A stretch of 64,000 bases of DNA from Paragorgia papillata (Eukaryota > Cnidaria > Anthozoa > Scleralcyonacea > Coralliidae), in NCBI GenBank assembly GCA_035771165.1, contig JAWNZC010000372.1, positions 743,501-807,500 on the forward strand, given 5' to 3'. The notes under the pieces are model-generated. The model saw nothing but the letters and a program-made list of their open reading frames with translations. It ran no database searches and was not told the DNA's origin. Both the position numbers and the translations under genes were made by a program. This document shows positions 12,705 to 23,356 of the stretch, piece by piece; within the stretch, counting starts at the first letter, position 1; each line of letters begins with the position of its first letter.

Positions 12705-12737
12705 CAGTGATGTTTCAAGCGGAGCCCTTCGTCAGAG
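12705..12737 (-). other. Hammerhead-like core motif (best copy)
   Basis: The minus strand reads CUGACGA, then a short arm pair AAG...CUU, then GAAAC and AUC. CUGANGA and GAAA are the invariant core boxes of a hammerhead ribozyme, and the seventh position is known to tolerate change. Stem III would be only two base pairs with no loop, so activity would need a dimer. This is a sequence resemblance only. Confidence 0.35.
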
Positions 12738-12799
12738 TAAAATGTAAAGGGTTGCGTTAGAAATCTTGGTGTGATTTAACAGACATTTGGTAGACGTTC

Positions 12800-13066
12800 G
12801 CCAAGCTCAATTACTCAGAAATTGCAAATTTATATAGTCTGGGAGGCATAGCTGGCGTATGAGATGTAGTGATAAAATGATATGATAAGTTGTACGTATA
12901 TATGTAGTGCATGTGGTACATGTACGTTTGCGAGCTTGGTGTAATATAACAGACGTTTGATTGACGTTCGTCAAGCTCAATTACTCAGAAAATATTTCTG
13001 AGATCCAGACAGGTTCGAACTTGCAACGTTCTAATGACCGGTTAGACGTTCTAGCAATTTCACGAG
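12800..13066 (-). repeat. Inverted SINE-like copy with tRNA-like head
   Basis: On the minus strand it runs from a B-box-like GTTCGAACCTG through gagcttgacgaacgtcaatc and the shared tail with cactacatgtatacgtac to tatgcctcccagactatataa. It is the opposite orientation of the units at 1485-1935 and 15063-15500. Confidence 0.6.
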
Positions 13067-13242
13067 ACTCCGATGGAGAGCTAAAGTTGCAAAGCTAAAG
13101 TTCCTATTTCCAAAATATCCACACCGTAGTTTCCCTAGTTAATTCTACCAACTGTACGTCTATCAAGGGGTGAGGGCCATTGAGTTATCAGTATCTAAAT
13201 ACCGTCGTATGTTGTCACCCTCAATAGATTCAATAGATAAAG

Positions 13243-13285
<43 letters not shown>
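13243..13285. repeat. (TA)n microsatellite
   Basis: Uninterrupted TA dinucleotides for about 40 bases, directly before the right arm of the large inverted repeat. Shorter TA runs occur at the matching place in both duplication copies (about 1117 and 14693). Confidence 0.95.
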
Positions 13286-13288
<3 letters not shown>

Positions 13289-13512
13289 ACAGATCGCCTA
13301 AATATCGTGAAAACGTTCTCTAATACGTAAACGAATAATGATATAAATTAAACCAATAAATTAAAGATACTGGACGAGCATGTTGTGGTAAAGTTGCGAC
13401 GAAGCAACTACGAACTTGTTAACAGACATACTTTGAAGAAACCAGAAAGAAAAGATTCGAAGTTTACAAGCTCATAAGAGAAAATCAAATAATTGTGCCG
13501 ATGCAATGGGTC
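13284..13512 (-). repeat. Right arm of the 210-bp inverted repeat
   Basis: Inverted match to 10693-10903. It ends at the sequence cgatgcaatgggtcg, immediately before the SINE-like sequence that leads into duplication copy 2. Confidence 0.88.
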
Positions 13513-13573
13513 GTAATATAACAGACGTTTGATTGACGTTCGTCAAGCTCAATTACTCAGAAAATATTTCTGC

Positions 13574-13640
13574 GGCGCTCCAAACAGGTTCGAACCTGCA
13601 ACCTTCTAGTGACCAGTTAGACGCTCTAACCATTGAGTAG
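13574..13640 (-). repeat. tRNA-derived SINE-like head at the start of copy 2
   Basis: On the minus strand it has CTCAATGGTTAGAGCG and GGTTCGAACC as at the window start, and here the 3' part up to tttggagcgc is present as well. Confidence 0.6.
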
Positions 13641-15057
13641 CCTGCGAGCCGGCTCTCCTTTGGGGGATTGGGGACAGGAGGAGAAGGAGAGCCTGCACGC
13701 GTAGTATTGTTTTTTGAGTAGTAGCGTAACAAATTGGGACGCAGCTTACTGATTGGACGAGATGCTGATTGTTGACGAATAACCATATATTAATAGACTG
13801 CTGGTAATTTGTAATTAATATTAAGTGCATTTGTGTCTGAAAGATATTTCCATCAGGTAAATATTATTAATATCTCTGACCAGGGTTGTATTAGTATAGA
13901 CCCAGATCGATAGACCCAAATCGTTTTGAAACGAAATACTGACGTTTCGAGGGGAGTCCTTCATCATAACTACTCTGGTTAAGAGCTTTGCTCGAAATGT
14001 CAGCATTTCAGATTCGTTCCAAAAATTTCACCACCTTTTCGCTTTGCCACGATTGTTAAACACTTTAGTGTGAAAGCAAATCGTCCTCTCATGGATAAGT
14101 CAACTAATTGAAAATTTGGTATCAAAGGACAACTTCCTACGATTGAGAAAATATTATTTCTATAAAACAAACGATAAGGTTCGAAACACCATTCGCCTGC
14201 AATACACACAGCTTTTTGTACCGGCCAGGACTGATGGCATTTACGGATTTATCAAATTCAACAATTGTGAATAGCAAACCGATAGCATTATTAAATCTTG
14301 CACGCCTATCAAATGATTTGTTGTTATAAAGCTCGCGGGATACCACAGAATATTTTTATACTCCAACGACCAGTTAGATGCTCTAACCATTGAGTTACTG
14401 AGTCTCCCGCGGAGAGCTAGGATGCACATCTGACTATGAATTGTCACCTTAAGAGGTAACGTTTGCAAGACTTTTGGTAATAAAATACTAACGTTTCGAG
14501 CGAAGTCCTTCAGTGAAAATTTTACTGTGCTGAAAGACTCGCTCAAAACGTCAATATTTCCTTGCCAAAAATCTCAGCGGTTTGCATTTGACTACATGAA
14601 TTTGCAACCTTTCCATTGAGCTACTGAGGCTCAGAGGAAGAACTCAGAGCGTCTAATAACCGGGCATTAGAAGGTTGCAAGTTCGATTCCTGTATATATA
14701 TATATATAAAGTGAGTCTATTGAGGGTGACAATATACGACGGTATTTAGATACTGATAACTCAATGGCCCTCACCACTTCATACACGTACAGTTAGTAGA
14801 ATTAACTAGGGAAACTACGGTGTTGATTTTTCGGAAAGAGGAAAACCCAAGAACCTGTTGAAAACACTCCTCGAGGAACAGAGAAGAGAACAACTTTACA
14901 ATCACATGAAGCTAAGTTAGTCAATTACCATGCATCCAAGTACTAACACCATTCAACCGGGCTTGACTTCAGCGAGGAGAGGCACCCCGCTAACAACTTG
15001 TGCCAGCTATGCCTCCCTCACTACGAATTGGCAACTTTAGCTCTCCATCCGAGTCTC

Positions 15058-15500
15058 ATGAAATTGTTCGAACGTCTAACCGGCCATTAGAAGGTTGTAG
15101 GTTCGAACCTGTTTGGAGCTCAGAAATATTTTGTGAATGACAGAGCTTGACGAACGTCAATCAAACGTCTGTTATATTACACCAAGCTCGCAAACGTACA
15201 TGTACCACATGCACTACATGTATACGTACAACTTATCATATCACTTTAACTACATCCCATACGCCAGCTATGCCTCCCAGACTATAAAGTTGCAACTATC
15301 CGAGACTCATGAAATTGTTAGAACGTCTAACGGGCCATTAGAAGGTTGCAGGTTCGAACCTGTTTGGAGCGCAGAAATTTTTTCTGAGTAATTGAGCTTG
15401 ACGAGTCAACCAAACGTCTGTTATATTACACCAAGCTCGCAAACGTACCACATGCACTACATGTATAGTACGTACAACTTGTCATTTCACTTTAACTATA
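15058..15500 (+). repeat. Two tandem SINE-like units in copy 2
   Basis: Counterparts of 1485-1935. Both B-box-like motifs are intact here (GGTTCGAACC at about 15101 and 15352), so this copy is the less mutated of the two. Confidence 0.6.
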
Positions 15501-16149
15501 TCTCATATGCAAACGCTACCACTTAGGAGCACATATGACTGTGAATTTGCAATCTTAGCTTCCGCCTGAGCCTCAGTGGCTCAGAGCCAAATGATTAGAG
15601 ACCGGTAGCGGAACATGCGCACTGAGTCACATCAGCTCATATTTCACAAAAATTTCTCAAATCGAGATCTGGTCGGCTATACATAGGCTTTTCACTTTAA
15701 TACGGTAATACTTGTTATACTAGCCATGGTTTTTCCAATCATGTACTCTTCTATATTTTTAAGAAAAGCTCATTTGTGTTATCAGTTTCTATTTCTCTGT
15801 TGTTATTAGAACAAGACGCCTGCTTAGGCGTTCACTCGGGCTACTGATTTCTGAAAGCTTGGCGTAGCCTGTGCGTACTCTATCAAGGCCATAGACCACT
15901 TTCATAATGCCGCCGCTTTAAATATTCTTTTATGTGCATCTAAAGTAGCCTTTCTAGCCTCGTTAGGGAGCAAAGAGTCTTTTGAATTGCAGACACACAA
16001 ACGAGGCCAGAAAGGCTTATTGAGATGCAGATTTAAAAGCCAGTCAGTTGTTTAATGTTCAAATTAGGAATACAATTTTGCAAAACATACAACACTGTAC
16101 TACCAAATCCTGAATTTGTTAAAGAGAAACTATATGCTTCAAAAGAAAA

Positions 16150-16392
16150 TTGAAGGACGTTGAACTAAAGTCCAAAAGCAGTTTTGGGTTTACGGAAAGA
16201 AGACTACATGTATGTTTAACTGCTTCAAATTGTGGCCTCCTGATGAACAGAGAACAAAGCATCTACCCAAATTCTATACTCAACAAGCAATTTAAGAACA
16301 ATTTGTCAGCCATGGGTCCTGCATCATGTCTTTATGGGAAAGACAATGAAGAAATTGCAGTGTTGACATTATGTAGAAAAAGTAATAGGTGA
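16150..16392 (+). pseudogene. YqaJ-like nuclease domain fragment (copy 2)
   Basis: Second copy of the 80-codon fragment at 2882-3124, with the same RRLHVCLTASNCGLLMNR block and a GKDNEEI motif. The two copies stay open despite several substitutions, but the fragment is far too short for a complete nuclease and no flanking exon continues it. Best read as a relic of a mobile element that was duplicated with its surroundings. Confidence 0.45.
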
Positions 16393-16510
16393 AGGCAAAT
16401 CTATTAATGCATGCACCCAGTGTGGATTTTTAGTAAATTTAGAAACACCATGGCTATTTGCAAGTCCAGCTTGCTTTTTATTTTACCCTTCTGAAAGTAA
16501 TCCATCTATA

Positions 16511-16892
16511 GAAGTACCTACCTTTCAAATGTGTAAAATCTCAAATAGTTATCCGAGCCGTCTTCATCGAACGAAATCATCTCTTCCCCGCAATGATGAA
16601 TATTTTGAAAAATATGGCAGTTCCACATCCACAATTCTACAAAATCACAAAGCAAATCACTTAGATAAAACCCTTTATTAAATCTTCAGAAGAAAAGAAT
16701 CATCTACAAATTTAACTAAATGCTTCACGGCTCCTATTCGAAGGAAGCGGTCGCCATCTTCCAAAATTTATTTGTGTAACTAAATTACCAGCATGCTTTG
16801 CTTTAATGCATAAGGTCCACTGGCCACACTTTATTTGGCACGAGCAAGCGGTCCAGTTATTGTATGGTCAGTGGTCCACACATATATTTTTA
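16511..16892. other. Spacer, nothing recognised
   Basis: Unique-looking AT-rich DNA following duplication copy 2, with no supported ORF or repeat. Confidence 0.4.
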
Positions 16893-17003
16893 AAACAGTT
16901 ATACCATGAGCTTGAGTCGTATATGAGCTCATAGCCAACGAAGCGCTTCGCCGAGTTGGCTATTAGTTTGTATACAACGAGAGCGAATGGTATAACTGTT
17001 TTA
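16893..17003. repeat. Short inverted repeat
   Basis: aaaacagttatacca at 16894 is mirrored by tggtataactgtttt ending at 17003. The loop contains a second hairpin, cgaagcgcttcg. It resembles a MITE terminus; a similar sequence (gagcgaatgggataattgtttt) recurs at about 59650. Confidence 0.55.
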
Positions 17004-17797
17004 TTATATAGCCAAGCACTGTACAAGAGACAAAATTACAGCGAAATGTTTGAAACAACAAACTTCCGGCATAAGCAACTAATACTTCCGCCATGCGTAA
17101 TGATGCATTCACATAGATTTTCTCGCTGAGCTGTTGGGTAAACAGCTTCGAAATGTTGTATAAATGTTGCTCGAGAGGCAAAAAATGTGTTAAGCAGATC
17201 AACAAAAAAGCTTAAAAGATACCTTTATGAAGTCAAAAGGTGGGACAGTTGTTTATATTAGCGTTGCTGTCGTGAAAAAGGTTTTGATTTCATGCAAAAA
17301 TGAAACTGCCTTCGGCAGTGAAACTAAATTACTTAGTTGGTTGTTTTTGAAAAAGAACATGCTTTTTACTACTCCAAATGCTTATCTAAATCAAAAAAGT
17401 CTCTTTACTGGTGATCTCCTACGAAATGTGTGTTGTAAGCTTGATTGTAACCGTGAGTTTCTTTGTTTGGCAACAAATTAAAATCAACCCGTTAATTTTA
17501 GTCGGGTTTTTGAAGTAAAAAGATGTAATTTTTATGTGAATTTTACCATTTAACATGCTAAATTGTGTATTTGTTAATGTATTTTTACACAATGTTGGTT
17601 TTATATACATTGGTTTGAGGGTGTTGATGTTTTTCTGTATAAAAATCCGTCAATTTCAACTCTTTTCAGCAGTTTGAAAAAAACATGCCGCCATCTTGTT
17701 TTTCCTCTACTAGCAGGATATGAGCTGATAGCCTGGTAGTAGGGAACCAATCAGATTACGCAAAAGCTCATATCCGATAGCATGCTATATAATAAAT
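17004..17797. mobile_element. Possible element bounded by ttattatatagc inverted ends
   Basis: ttattatatagcc at about 17002 and gctatataataaa at about 17784 are inverted copies. The right side carries gagctgatagcctggtagtag, and related sequence is found at 61015-61045, while the left side is related to 59650-59685. Two copies with the same pair of ends support an element family. Open frames inside were not recognised. Boundaries and target duplication are not settled. Confidence 0.35.
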
Positions 17798-17837
17798 ACA
17801 AATAAATATTCAGATCACTGAAATTCGTTCGCATATC

Positions 17838-17935
17838 ATGTCCACGCGTGTAAAATGACTCCACGCGTGTCGAGATTAGCATCCTCACGGGGATCCGGGC
17901 CTTCGACCCTACGCCCGGGCTCAGGGATAATTATA
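17838..17935 (-). repeat. Terminal fragment of the CCCCGAGCCCGGGC repeat family
   Basis: Read on the minus strand it runs ataatnnnctgagcccgggc, then a GGGCC-rich arm, then tgctaatctcgacacgcg and acgcgtgga. Plus-strand copies of the same block lie at about 27281-27366, 52824-52925 and 57194-57289, and partial ones at 38509, 44668 and 50418. It is a dispersed repeat terminus. Confidence 0.65.
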
Positions 17936-17985
17936 CGCATTCAAAATTGTTGTGAAACTTGAAGTCCGTTTTTTTAAAACACTAA

Positions 17986-18419
17986 AGGCCTGGCCAAACG
18001 CTTTCAACATTTCATTCAACATCGTTCAACATTGTTGAATTCAACATGTTGAAAGCGTTTGGCCACCCCTGTTGAATGATGTTGAACGTTGTTGAATGGT
18101 GTTGAATGATGTTGAACGAAATTTGAACATGTTCAAATTTTCGTTCAACACGCGTTCACCATTTCTATTGTTCTCAAAATGTTGAAAGGTGTTGAACGCA
18201 TTTGGCCACATTTCATTCAACTTTGTTGAACAGAGACATGCGCCATGCGAGATATTGTCGATTCCAGCTTTTGTGGTAGCCCGCGTTCAATTAATTGTCA
18301 TTCATGAATGTTGAACGATGTTGAATTAATTTGGCCACTCGTGCTTTCAACATTATTCAACATCGTTCAACAATGTTGAATGATGTTGAATGCGATTTTG
18401 AAAGCGTTTGGCCAGGCTT
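17986..18419. mobile_element. MITE built of GTTGAA/TTCAAC motifs, TAA target duplication
   Basis: The left end is AGGCCTGGCCAAACGCTTTCAA and the inverted right end is AAGCCTGGCCAAACGCTTTCAA. TAA flanks it at 17983-17985 and 18420-18422. The interior consists largely of TTCAACAT and its complement ATGTTGAA, so nearly the whole 434 bp can fold on itself. Non-coding. Target size fits PIF/Harbinger-type MITEs. Confidence 0.88.
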
Positions 18420-18550
18420 TAAAAATAAAAGGAGCTATATGTGCAACAAGCTAACCATAGTTCAATATTATGAATCAGTGATCTGGCCAATTATGGAATG
18501 ATACCAGATTCTGGTCACTGCCACAAAAATGGCAGCTACAACCGCTGCTC

Positions 18551-18597
18551 CCCCCCCCCCCCCCCCCCCGCCCCCCACCCCCACCCCCACCCCCATT
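18551..18597. repeat. Poly-C tract
   Basis: About 20 consecutive C followed by CCCCCA units, about 110 bases upstream of the signal-peptide exon. A similar C run lies at 19518-19533 and a G run at 61685-61696. Confidence 0.9.
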
Positions 18598-18710
18598 AGC
18601 CTCCTTCCATTACCCTTCTTCCATAGAAAGAACCTGTGCACAGGCTACTGATTCCATTTGTTGATTTAATTAATTGCAGTGATTCTTGAATGGTTTCTTT
18701 TCTGCATTAG

Positions 18711-18777
18711 ATGGCTGGATTATGCAGTATAGCTTGTGCAATACTGTTTCTCACTCTGTACCCAGTTGATATACAAG
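18711..18777 (+). CDS. Signal-peptide exon of the Ig-superfamily gene
   Basis: The ATG opens 22 codons plus one base: MAGLCSIACAILFLTLYPVD then IQ. A short N-terminus is followed by a hydrophobic core (about residues 4-17), typical of a secretory signal peptide. The exon ends CAAG before gtagga, a good donor in phase 1. The ATG directly follows ttcttttctgcattag, a pyrimidine tract with AG, so a 5' UTR exon may be spliced just before it. The next phase-1 exon found on this strand is at 31676; joining them makes an Ala at the split codon. The 12.9-kb intron is long but transposon-filled. The link to the downstream Ig exons is inferred from phase and order. Confidence 0.72.
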
Positions 18778-20103
18778 GTAGGAAACACACTACTCTTGGT
18801 AGTTTATACATGTATATACAAATATTTATTCAGTATGCGCAAACCAACGACAATCACAGACTAAAGTGACTAAATGTTCTTATATAATTTCAAAGTTGAA
18901 TATCAAAGAAAAACTTAGATTACGCTCTGCATGATTGTAAAAAAGATATTTTGTTTACATGGAAGTTGTCAAGATTCTATTTCTGCAAGTCTTTTTTCAG
19001 GTTCCCATGCCTGTTTAACTACGACAGATAACCAGCGTAATGAAATTAATAGCCTGAAGACTATATAAACTATAATAGAACTACAAACAATTAACCAGTG
19101 CAATCAGATTCATTGCCATAAAAAAAAACAGGCAAAGTTTCAGTCGAAAATATGAAAAAACAGCGAGAAAATTCACAAATTAAGTTCCTATGATTAAAGA
19201 AGCGCGCAAAGTCAAAAATTGTGAAAAAAATGCAAAGTCAAAAATTTTCATTCGAAAATAGAGAACAGCCGTCAAGAAAATATAGAAAACGTTTACCACG
19301 AAAGGCGTAGCAGCCCAATTCTGTTTGGGGGTGTAGAGATTTTCGCCCGAAAAATTTAGGGTTAAATATTGATTTTTTTAAGTCGTATTTTTCAGTCTTA
19401 GCTTAACGTATGCATTTTTCCTGAACATTTCACAGCCATACATATTGCCCGAAATTCCCAGCAGAAAGTGCCCGAATTTTCCTTTTTCAAATATTTGGGA
19501 TGGCAATTGCTCCCCTGCCCCCCCCCCCCCCCGCCTAATACGCCTATGTTTACCACGTTTCGAGATGCGTCTTTAATAAATTTGGTCTCTTCAGCAAATA
19601 CACAACAAAAACCCTCAACGTAATAAAAATTTAAATAACTTTTAAACCAAAAATCAAAATGAAGTTAAAATAAAGCAGGGGGACTGACAGGATCTGTCAC
19701 AAAGCGTCACCGTGGGGAGAAGGGGGGGGGGGGGGTGTCAACAGCACCTTGCATACATTTTAAACGTTCAAGACCGAGGTTTAGTATTTTACCCTAAATC
19801 ACGAACGGTCGAGGTTATTAAGTAGTTTATTATATGGCACTTTTTATTTCAAAATCTATCTTGTATTTCTTGGTCTTCGCTTCCTTAACTTCGTCAAAAC
19901 ACCGAACTAGCGTTATTTTCTGCTGTTTCTTTCTCGTCTGGATACTAGAATTTACTTTTGTAATGTTCATTGTCGTTTACTGCATTTATTTTCCTCGTTT
20001 TTCGGCAATAAAAGTTTCTTATTAGGATTTTTTGTTCGTAGGGCATTAACAATTTTCATAATGCCCGCAGGCATTACAGAGAAATCTCGCCACATTTTTG
20101 TAC
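18778..20103. other. Intron part without recognised genes
   Basis: Putative intron 1, 5' part. It holds a C run at 19518-19533 and a G run at about 19721-19734 in low-complexity surroundings. A hydrophobic 63-codon open frame near 19834 shows no domain and no splice context. No complete transposon was delimited. Confidence 0.45.
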
Positions 20104-20782
20104 TGCATCTTTTTTTAATTTGGGTACAAGAAGTATTTTTTTATATCACGCCGAAAGCCCATCACTCCTTCTTTTTTGTCTGAAATTTTCAGAGCTAAAT
20201 AGTTATCTACTCGCTTCCTGGAGTCATTTAAAGAAGCAACATCAAAATTTGAACTTGTCCAACTTATGGAAATTATCTATGCTACCTACAGATTTTGAAG
20301 AATACAGGATGTCCCAACGAATGTCGCCCATCCCGTTTTCGACCACAGCTTTGTCTGAGTGCGGAATACAAGTTTGAATACATATGCATATGAAAACTGA
20401 CCCACAGGGGAATAAAGTTTGTATCCAAATGAAGCAATGCGGCATCAAATTATGTGGGGTTCCGTGGGGTAATAACAATGCTCATGAGAGTTCCATGCAC
20501 ATGTTTGCCGTCTTAAGAGGTTTGGACAACAATTCATGGTACTTTCCTATCATGAAACAGGAAGCCCAACAAGGACAAGGGAAGCCTTTAGGAGAAGATT
20601 TCCAAATCTTGACGTAGCATACATAATTTGGACAAGTTCAAATCAGTTTTATGTTGCCTCTTTAAATGACTACAGAAAGCGAGTAGATAACTACTTCGAT
20701 CCGAAAATTTCAGACAACAGAGGGATGGGCTTTCGGCGTGATATAAAAATGTACTTCTTGTACCATAATTAAAGAAGGTGCA
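20104..20782. mobile_element. Fold-back element with about 160-bp inverted arms
   Basis: The left arm (20104-20262: tgcatcttt, gtacaagaagta, tatcacgccgaaagcccatc, gagtcatttaaagaagcaac) is mirrored on the right (20625-20782: gttgcctctttaaatgac, gatgggctttcggcgtgata, tacttcttgtac). The middle holds about 360 bp without recognised coding. Exact ends and target duplication are uncertain. Confidence 0.75.
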
Positions 20783-21149
20783 CCTCATAAATGGATGGGG
20801 GGCATTTTTTTGGGACACCCTGTAAAGTTTTATACCCTGTGTTGTTTTCATGTCAAGCTTTCGCTGTACTTCAATATGCTTCAATGATGTACTGCTCCAC
20901 TTTTTTGTGCCTTTCCGTTGCTTTTCCTCATCCAAACCGTAAATCAAGAAGCTAATAAATTTATTACACTGAATTTAGGCCCTGTTCATGTGAGCCGAGT
21001 AATCCCTGTCTTTCAATATGAGTCTAGCTTGATTATGTAAAGACTCAGAGTGTAATCATGTCAAAGTTTACCCTGCCCCTGGAAATAACTTACAATAGGT
21101 GGAAACATTTGCATAGATGTTGGGATAACTCTAGCCCTAGAGTTACTCT

Positions 21150-22528
21150 CAGGGGCGGCGCGCTAAGGTATTAAAGGTATTAGTCTAATACCTTTTTTTC
21201 TCCAGATTGAAATGAATTGTAAAATAATATAATTATTCCAAGAACAGAGACGGATGAAAGAAAACAACATCTTTGTTTTTGATTGTTTGATTTCAATTCC
21301 GCAGTACCGTACCGTCCTCGCTGATGCGCGCAACAACCTGAGCGACTTTAGCGACAAGTGTTTGAAAGGCTTAGACCTCAAGGTATTAGAATCTCAAAAC
21401 TAATACCTTAGCTTGACAAGAAACGCGGATTTTCGGTGTTAAATTTCACCACAGGTGGTACAATATTTATATTTTAAAGTCAGACGGCAGACGCTTTACT
21501 ATTTCGATTTAAAACTGCTTTTATTTCGCAGTTTTATGTCTGCAATTCTTTTCACTTCATTACATTACAATATATAACATCTCAATATATAAATCATCCA
21601 TGTAGTATCGGCTGTATCGCCTATTTCACAAGGAAAAGCTCCCAACACTGGAGTTCAACACTTTCGATAATATGGAAACAAAGAGCAATTATTTATGACA
21701 ATTTTGAAGCTTTGATATGGTGACTAGAACTTATCTGACGAAAGGAAAACCTTCTTGAATCCATATTTAACAAAAAAAAGGCATAAGTCCTCCTTCAAAG
21801 GTAAGAACGATGCGAATATTTGTATATCTAACAACGTAATCCTACAAGGTATTAGTTTTGCGATTCTAATACCTTGGCCGCCTGTTCGCAAAACGTTGAG
21901 CTGATCATATGTATTGTCGGCGCATCACGCAAGCTACTGTATTCACACGTGCAGTCTATCGGTTACAAAATATGAAGCTTAACCATCTAATAAAACCATC
22001 CCACATGCGGGATGTTAAACTTGAACACATAAAGCTAAAAATCCTAGAGGGGTGTTGTGGTCGGGGTCTGAGAGGAGGCACATTTTCCCGGAGGGTTGTG
22101 ATTAGGTTTAGGGTTTCCGGGGGGCGTGATTACGGGGGGTGGTATGGGGGTGAGGTTTCGTTTAATAAGGTTGTCCAATCAGATAGTGGTTTTAATAGTT
22201 GGTTAAGCTTCATAATTTGAAGGAAATGATAGCTCGTGCAGCGCATCAGTACCGCTACAATACTATTAGTCACATCACAGTCTCAGACAGATATAATTCC
22301 ATGGATGTTTCCTTTAATTTGGTCGTGAAGCCATCGAACCGCGTAAAATGCTTAGCATTTAGATCTTCATCTCGCTTGATTTTTTCAAAAAATATCTTCT
22401 GTAGAATGCTGGAAATTGCATTTCAGAGCCTCTAGATTTCAAAATTTTCTGGGGGTGGATAGCCCCAGACCCCCCTACGTTATATACCACAACTAATACC
22501 AAAAAATTTACGCTACGCGCCGCCCCTG
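21150..22528. mobile_element. hAT-type non-autonomous transposon with 8-bp target duplication
   Basis: The left end CAGGGGCGGCGCGC and the inverted right end CCAGGGGCGGCGCGTAGCG match the CAGGGGCGG-type termini common in hAT elements. The eight bases GTTACTCT flank it on each side (21142-21149 and 22529-22536), the length hAT transposases produce. Internal aaggtattag/ctaatacctt motifs recur near 21165-21195, 21381-21410 and 21847-21882. No hAT transposase (RNase H-like with BED finger) was found in the 1.38 kb, so it would need a transposase from elsewhere. Confidence 0.9.
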
Positions 22529-22620
22529 GTTACTCTATTGCTCAAACTAATTAAAATATCTAATCTCAAATTACATATATATTGGTTTCGTGTCAACGGT
22601 TTACTTTAAATTGTACTACC

Positions 22621-22765
22621 TCTCCCCCACACCCCCCCCCCTCCCACCCCCCCCCCCCACCCCCCCCCCCCCCCCCCCCCACCCCCATACCCCCCCCACC
22701 CCCCACACACCCCCCCAACCCCCCCCCCCCACCACCCTCATCCCCCACCCCCCCCCCCCTGAGCC
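22621..22765. repeat. C-rich low-complexity tract
   Basis: Almost continuous CCCCCA/CCCCCC sequence just right of the hAT element. It yields proline- or glycine-rich open frames that are compositional artefacts. Confidence 0.95.
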
Positions 22766-23356
22766 CCCCACCACTTCCCAGAGATAACTTGCCTTTTGTC
22801 AGTTTTGTAAATAATGCACTCTGAGGGTCTGAGTACATGGGGAGTTTCTAATCCAGTTAAGGTTACGTAACACTTTGGAGTAGTGCTTCGCGAAAAATGC
22901 AACTGCATGCGCGTTGAGTTTAAAAGCAATCACATTCAAATTTTTACAGTTTATAGTAAAATGATTGTAGAATTGGACAGTTGATTTACAATTTTGAAAT
23001 GTATTTAAACTTGTTTTGTTTTGACAATATTCTGAAAACGCATTCACTTTGTGCCGCAACTTTTGTTGAACTACAGTTTCAATCAAATCATGTAAAAATA
23101 GTTTTAATTGAAACTCAACTAGCTGTTCTACAAAAGTGTATACGGTAGCTATGGTTTGTTTTTTTTGTTATTTTTGAGATATAAGGCATTCTTTTGCAAC
23201 CTCAGTTAAGTTGCGTGCATACCATGAATCGTAGTCGATTACTCCGAAATGAAAAAATCGTATAGCTACCGCACGCACTTTTGAAGCTCTTATTGTCTCC
23301 GATACATTGTGAAAATTTGAAAAAAATCGGCCAAAACCCGTGTTCAACCAAAGTCT
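22766..23356. other. Intron part, nothing recognised
   Basis: AT-rich stretch between the C-rich tract and the next MULE-like element. Open frames on the minus strand show no domain. Confidence 0.45.

Larger units (their letters stand above)
13579..16510. repeat. Segmental duplication, copy 2
   Basis: Matches 1-3243 in direct orientation. It is shorter mainly because the MITE at 2482-2760 is missing and a small deletion near 15640 removes about 30 bases. The remaining differences are scattered single-base changes and short indels. Similarity ends at about 16510. Confidence 0.93.

Noticed and set aside
1..15420. Functional tRNA genes at the B-box-like sites
   Set aside because: Only the A- and B-box-like portions are kept; acceptor and anticodon stems do not form and the copies lie in a longer dispersed repeat.
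19834..20025. Hydrophobic 63-residue ORF resembling a membrane segment
   Set aside because: Its phase and position do not fit the Ig gene, and AT-rich DNA often yields such frames.
22582..22838. Proline-rich and glycine-rich ORFs
   Set aside because: Compositional products of a C-rich low-complexity tract.
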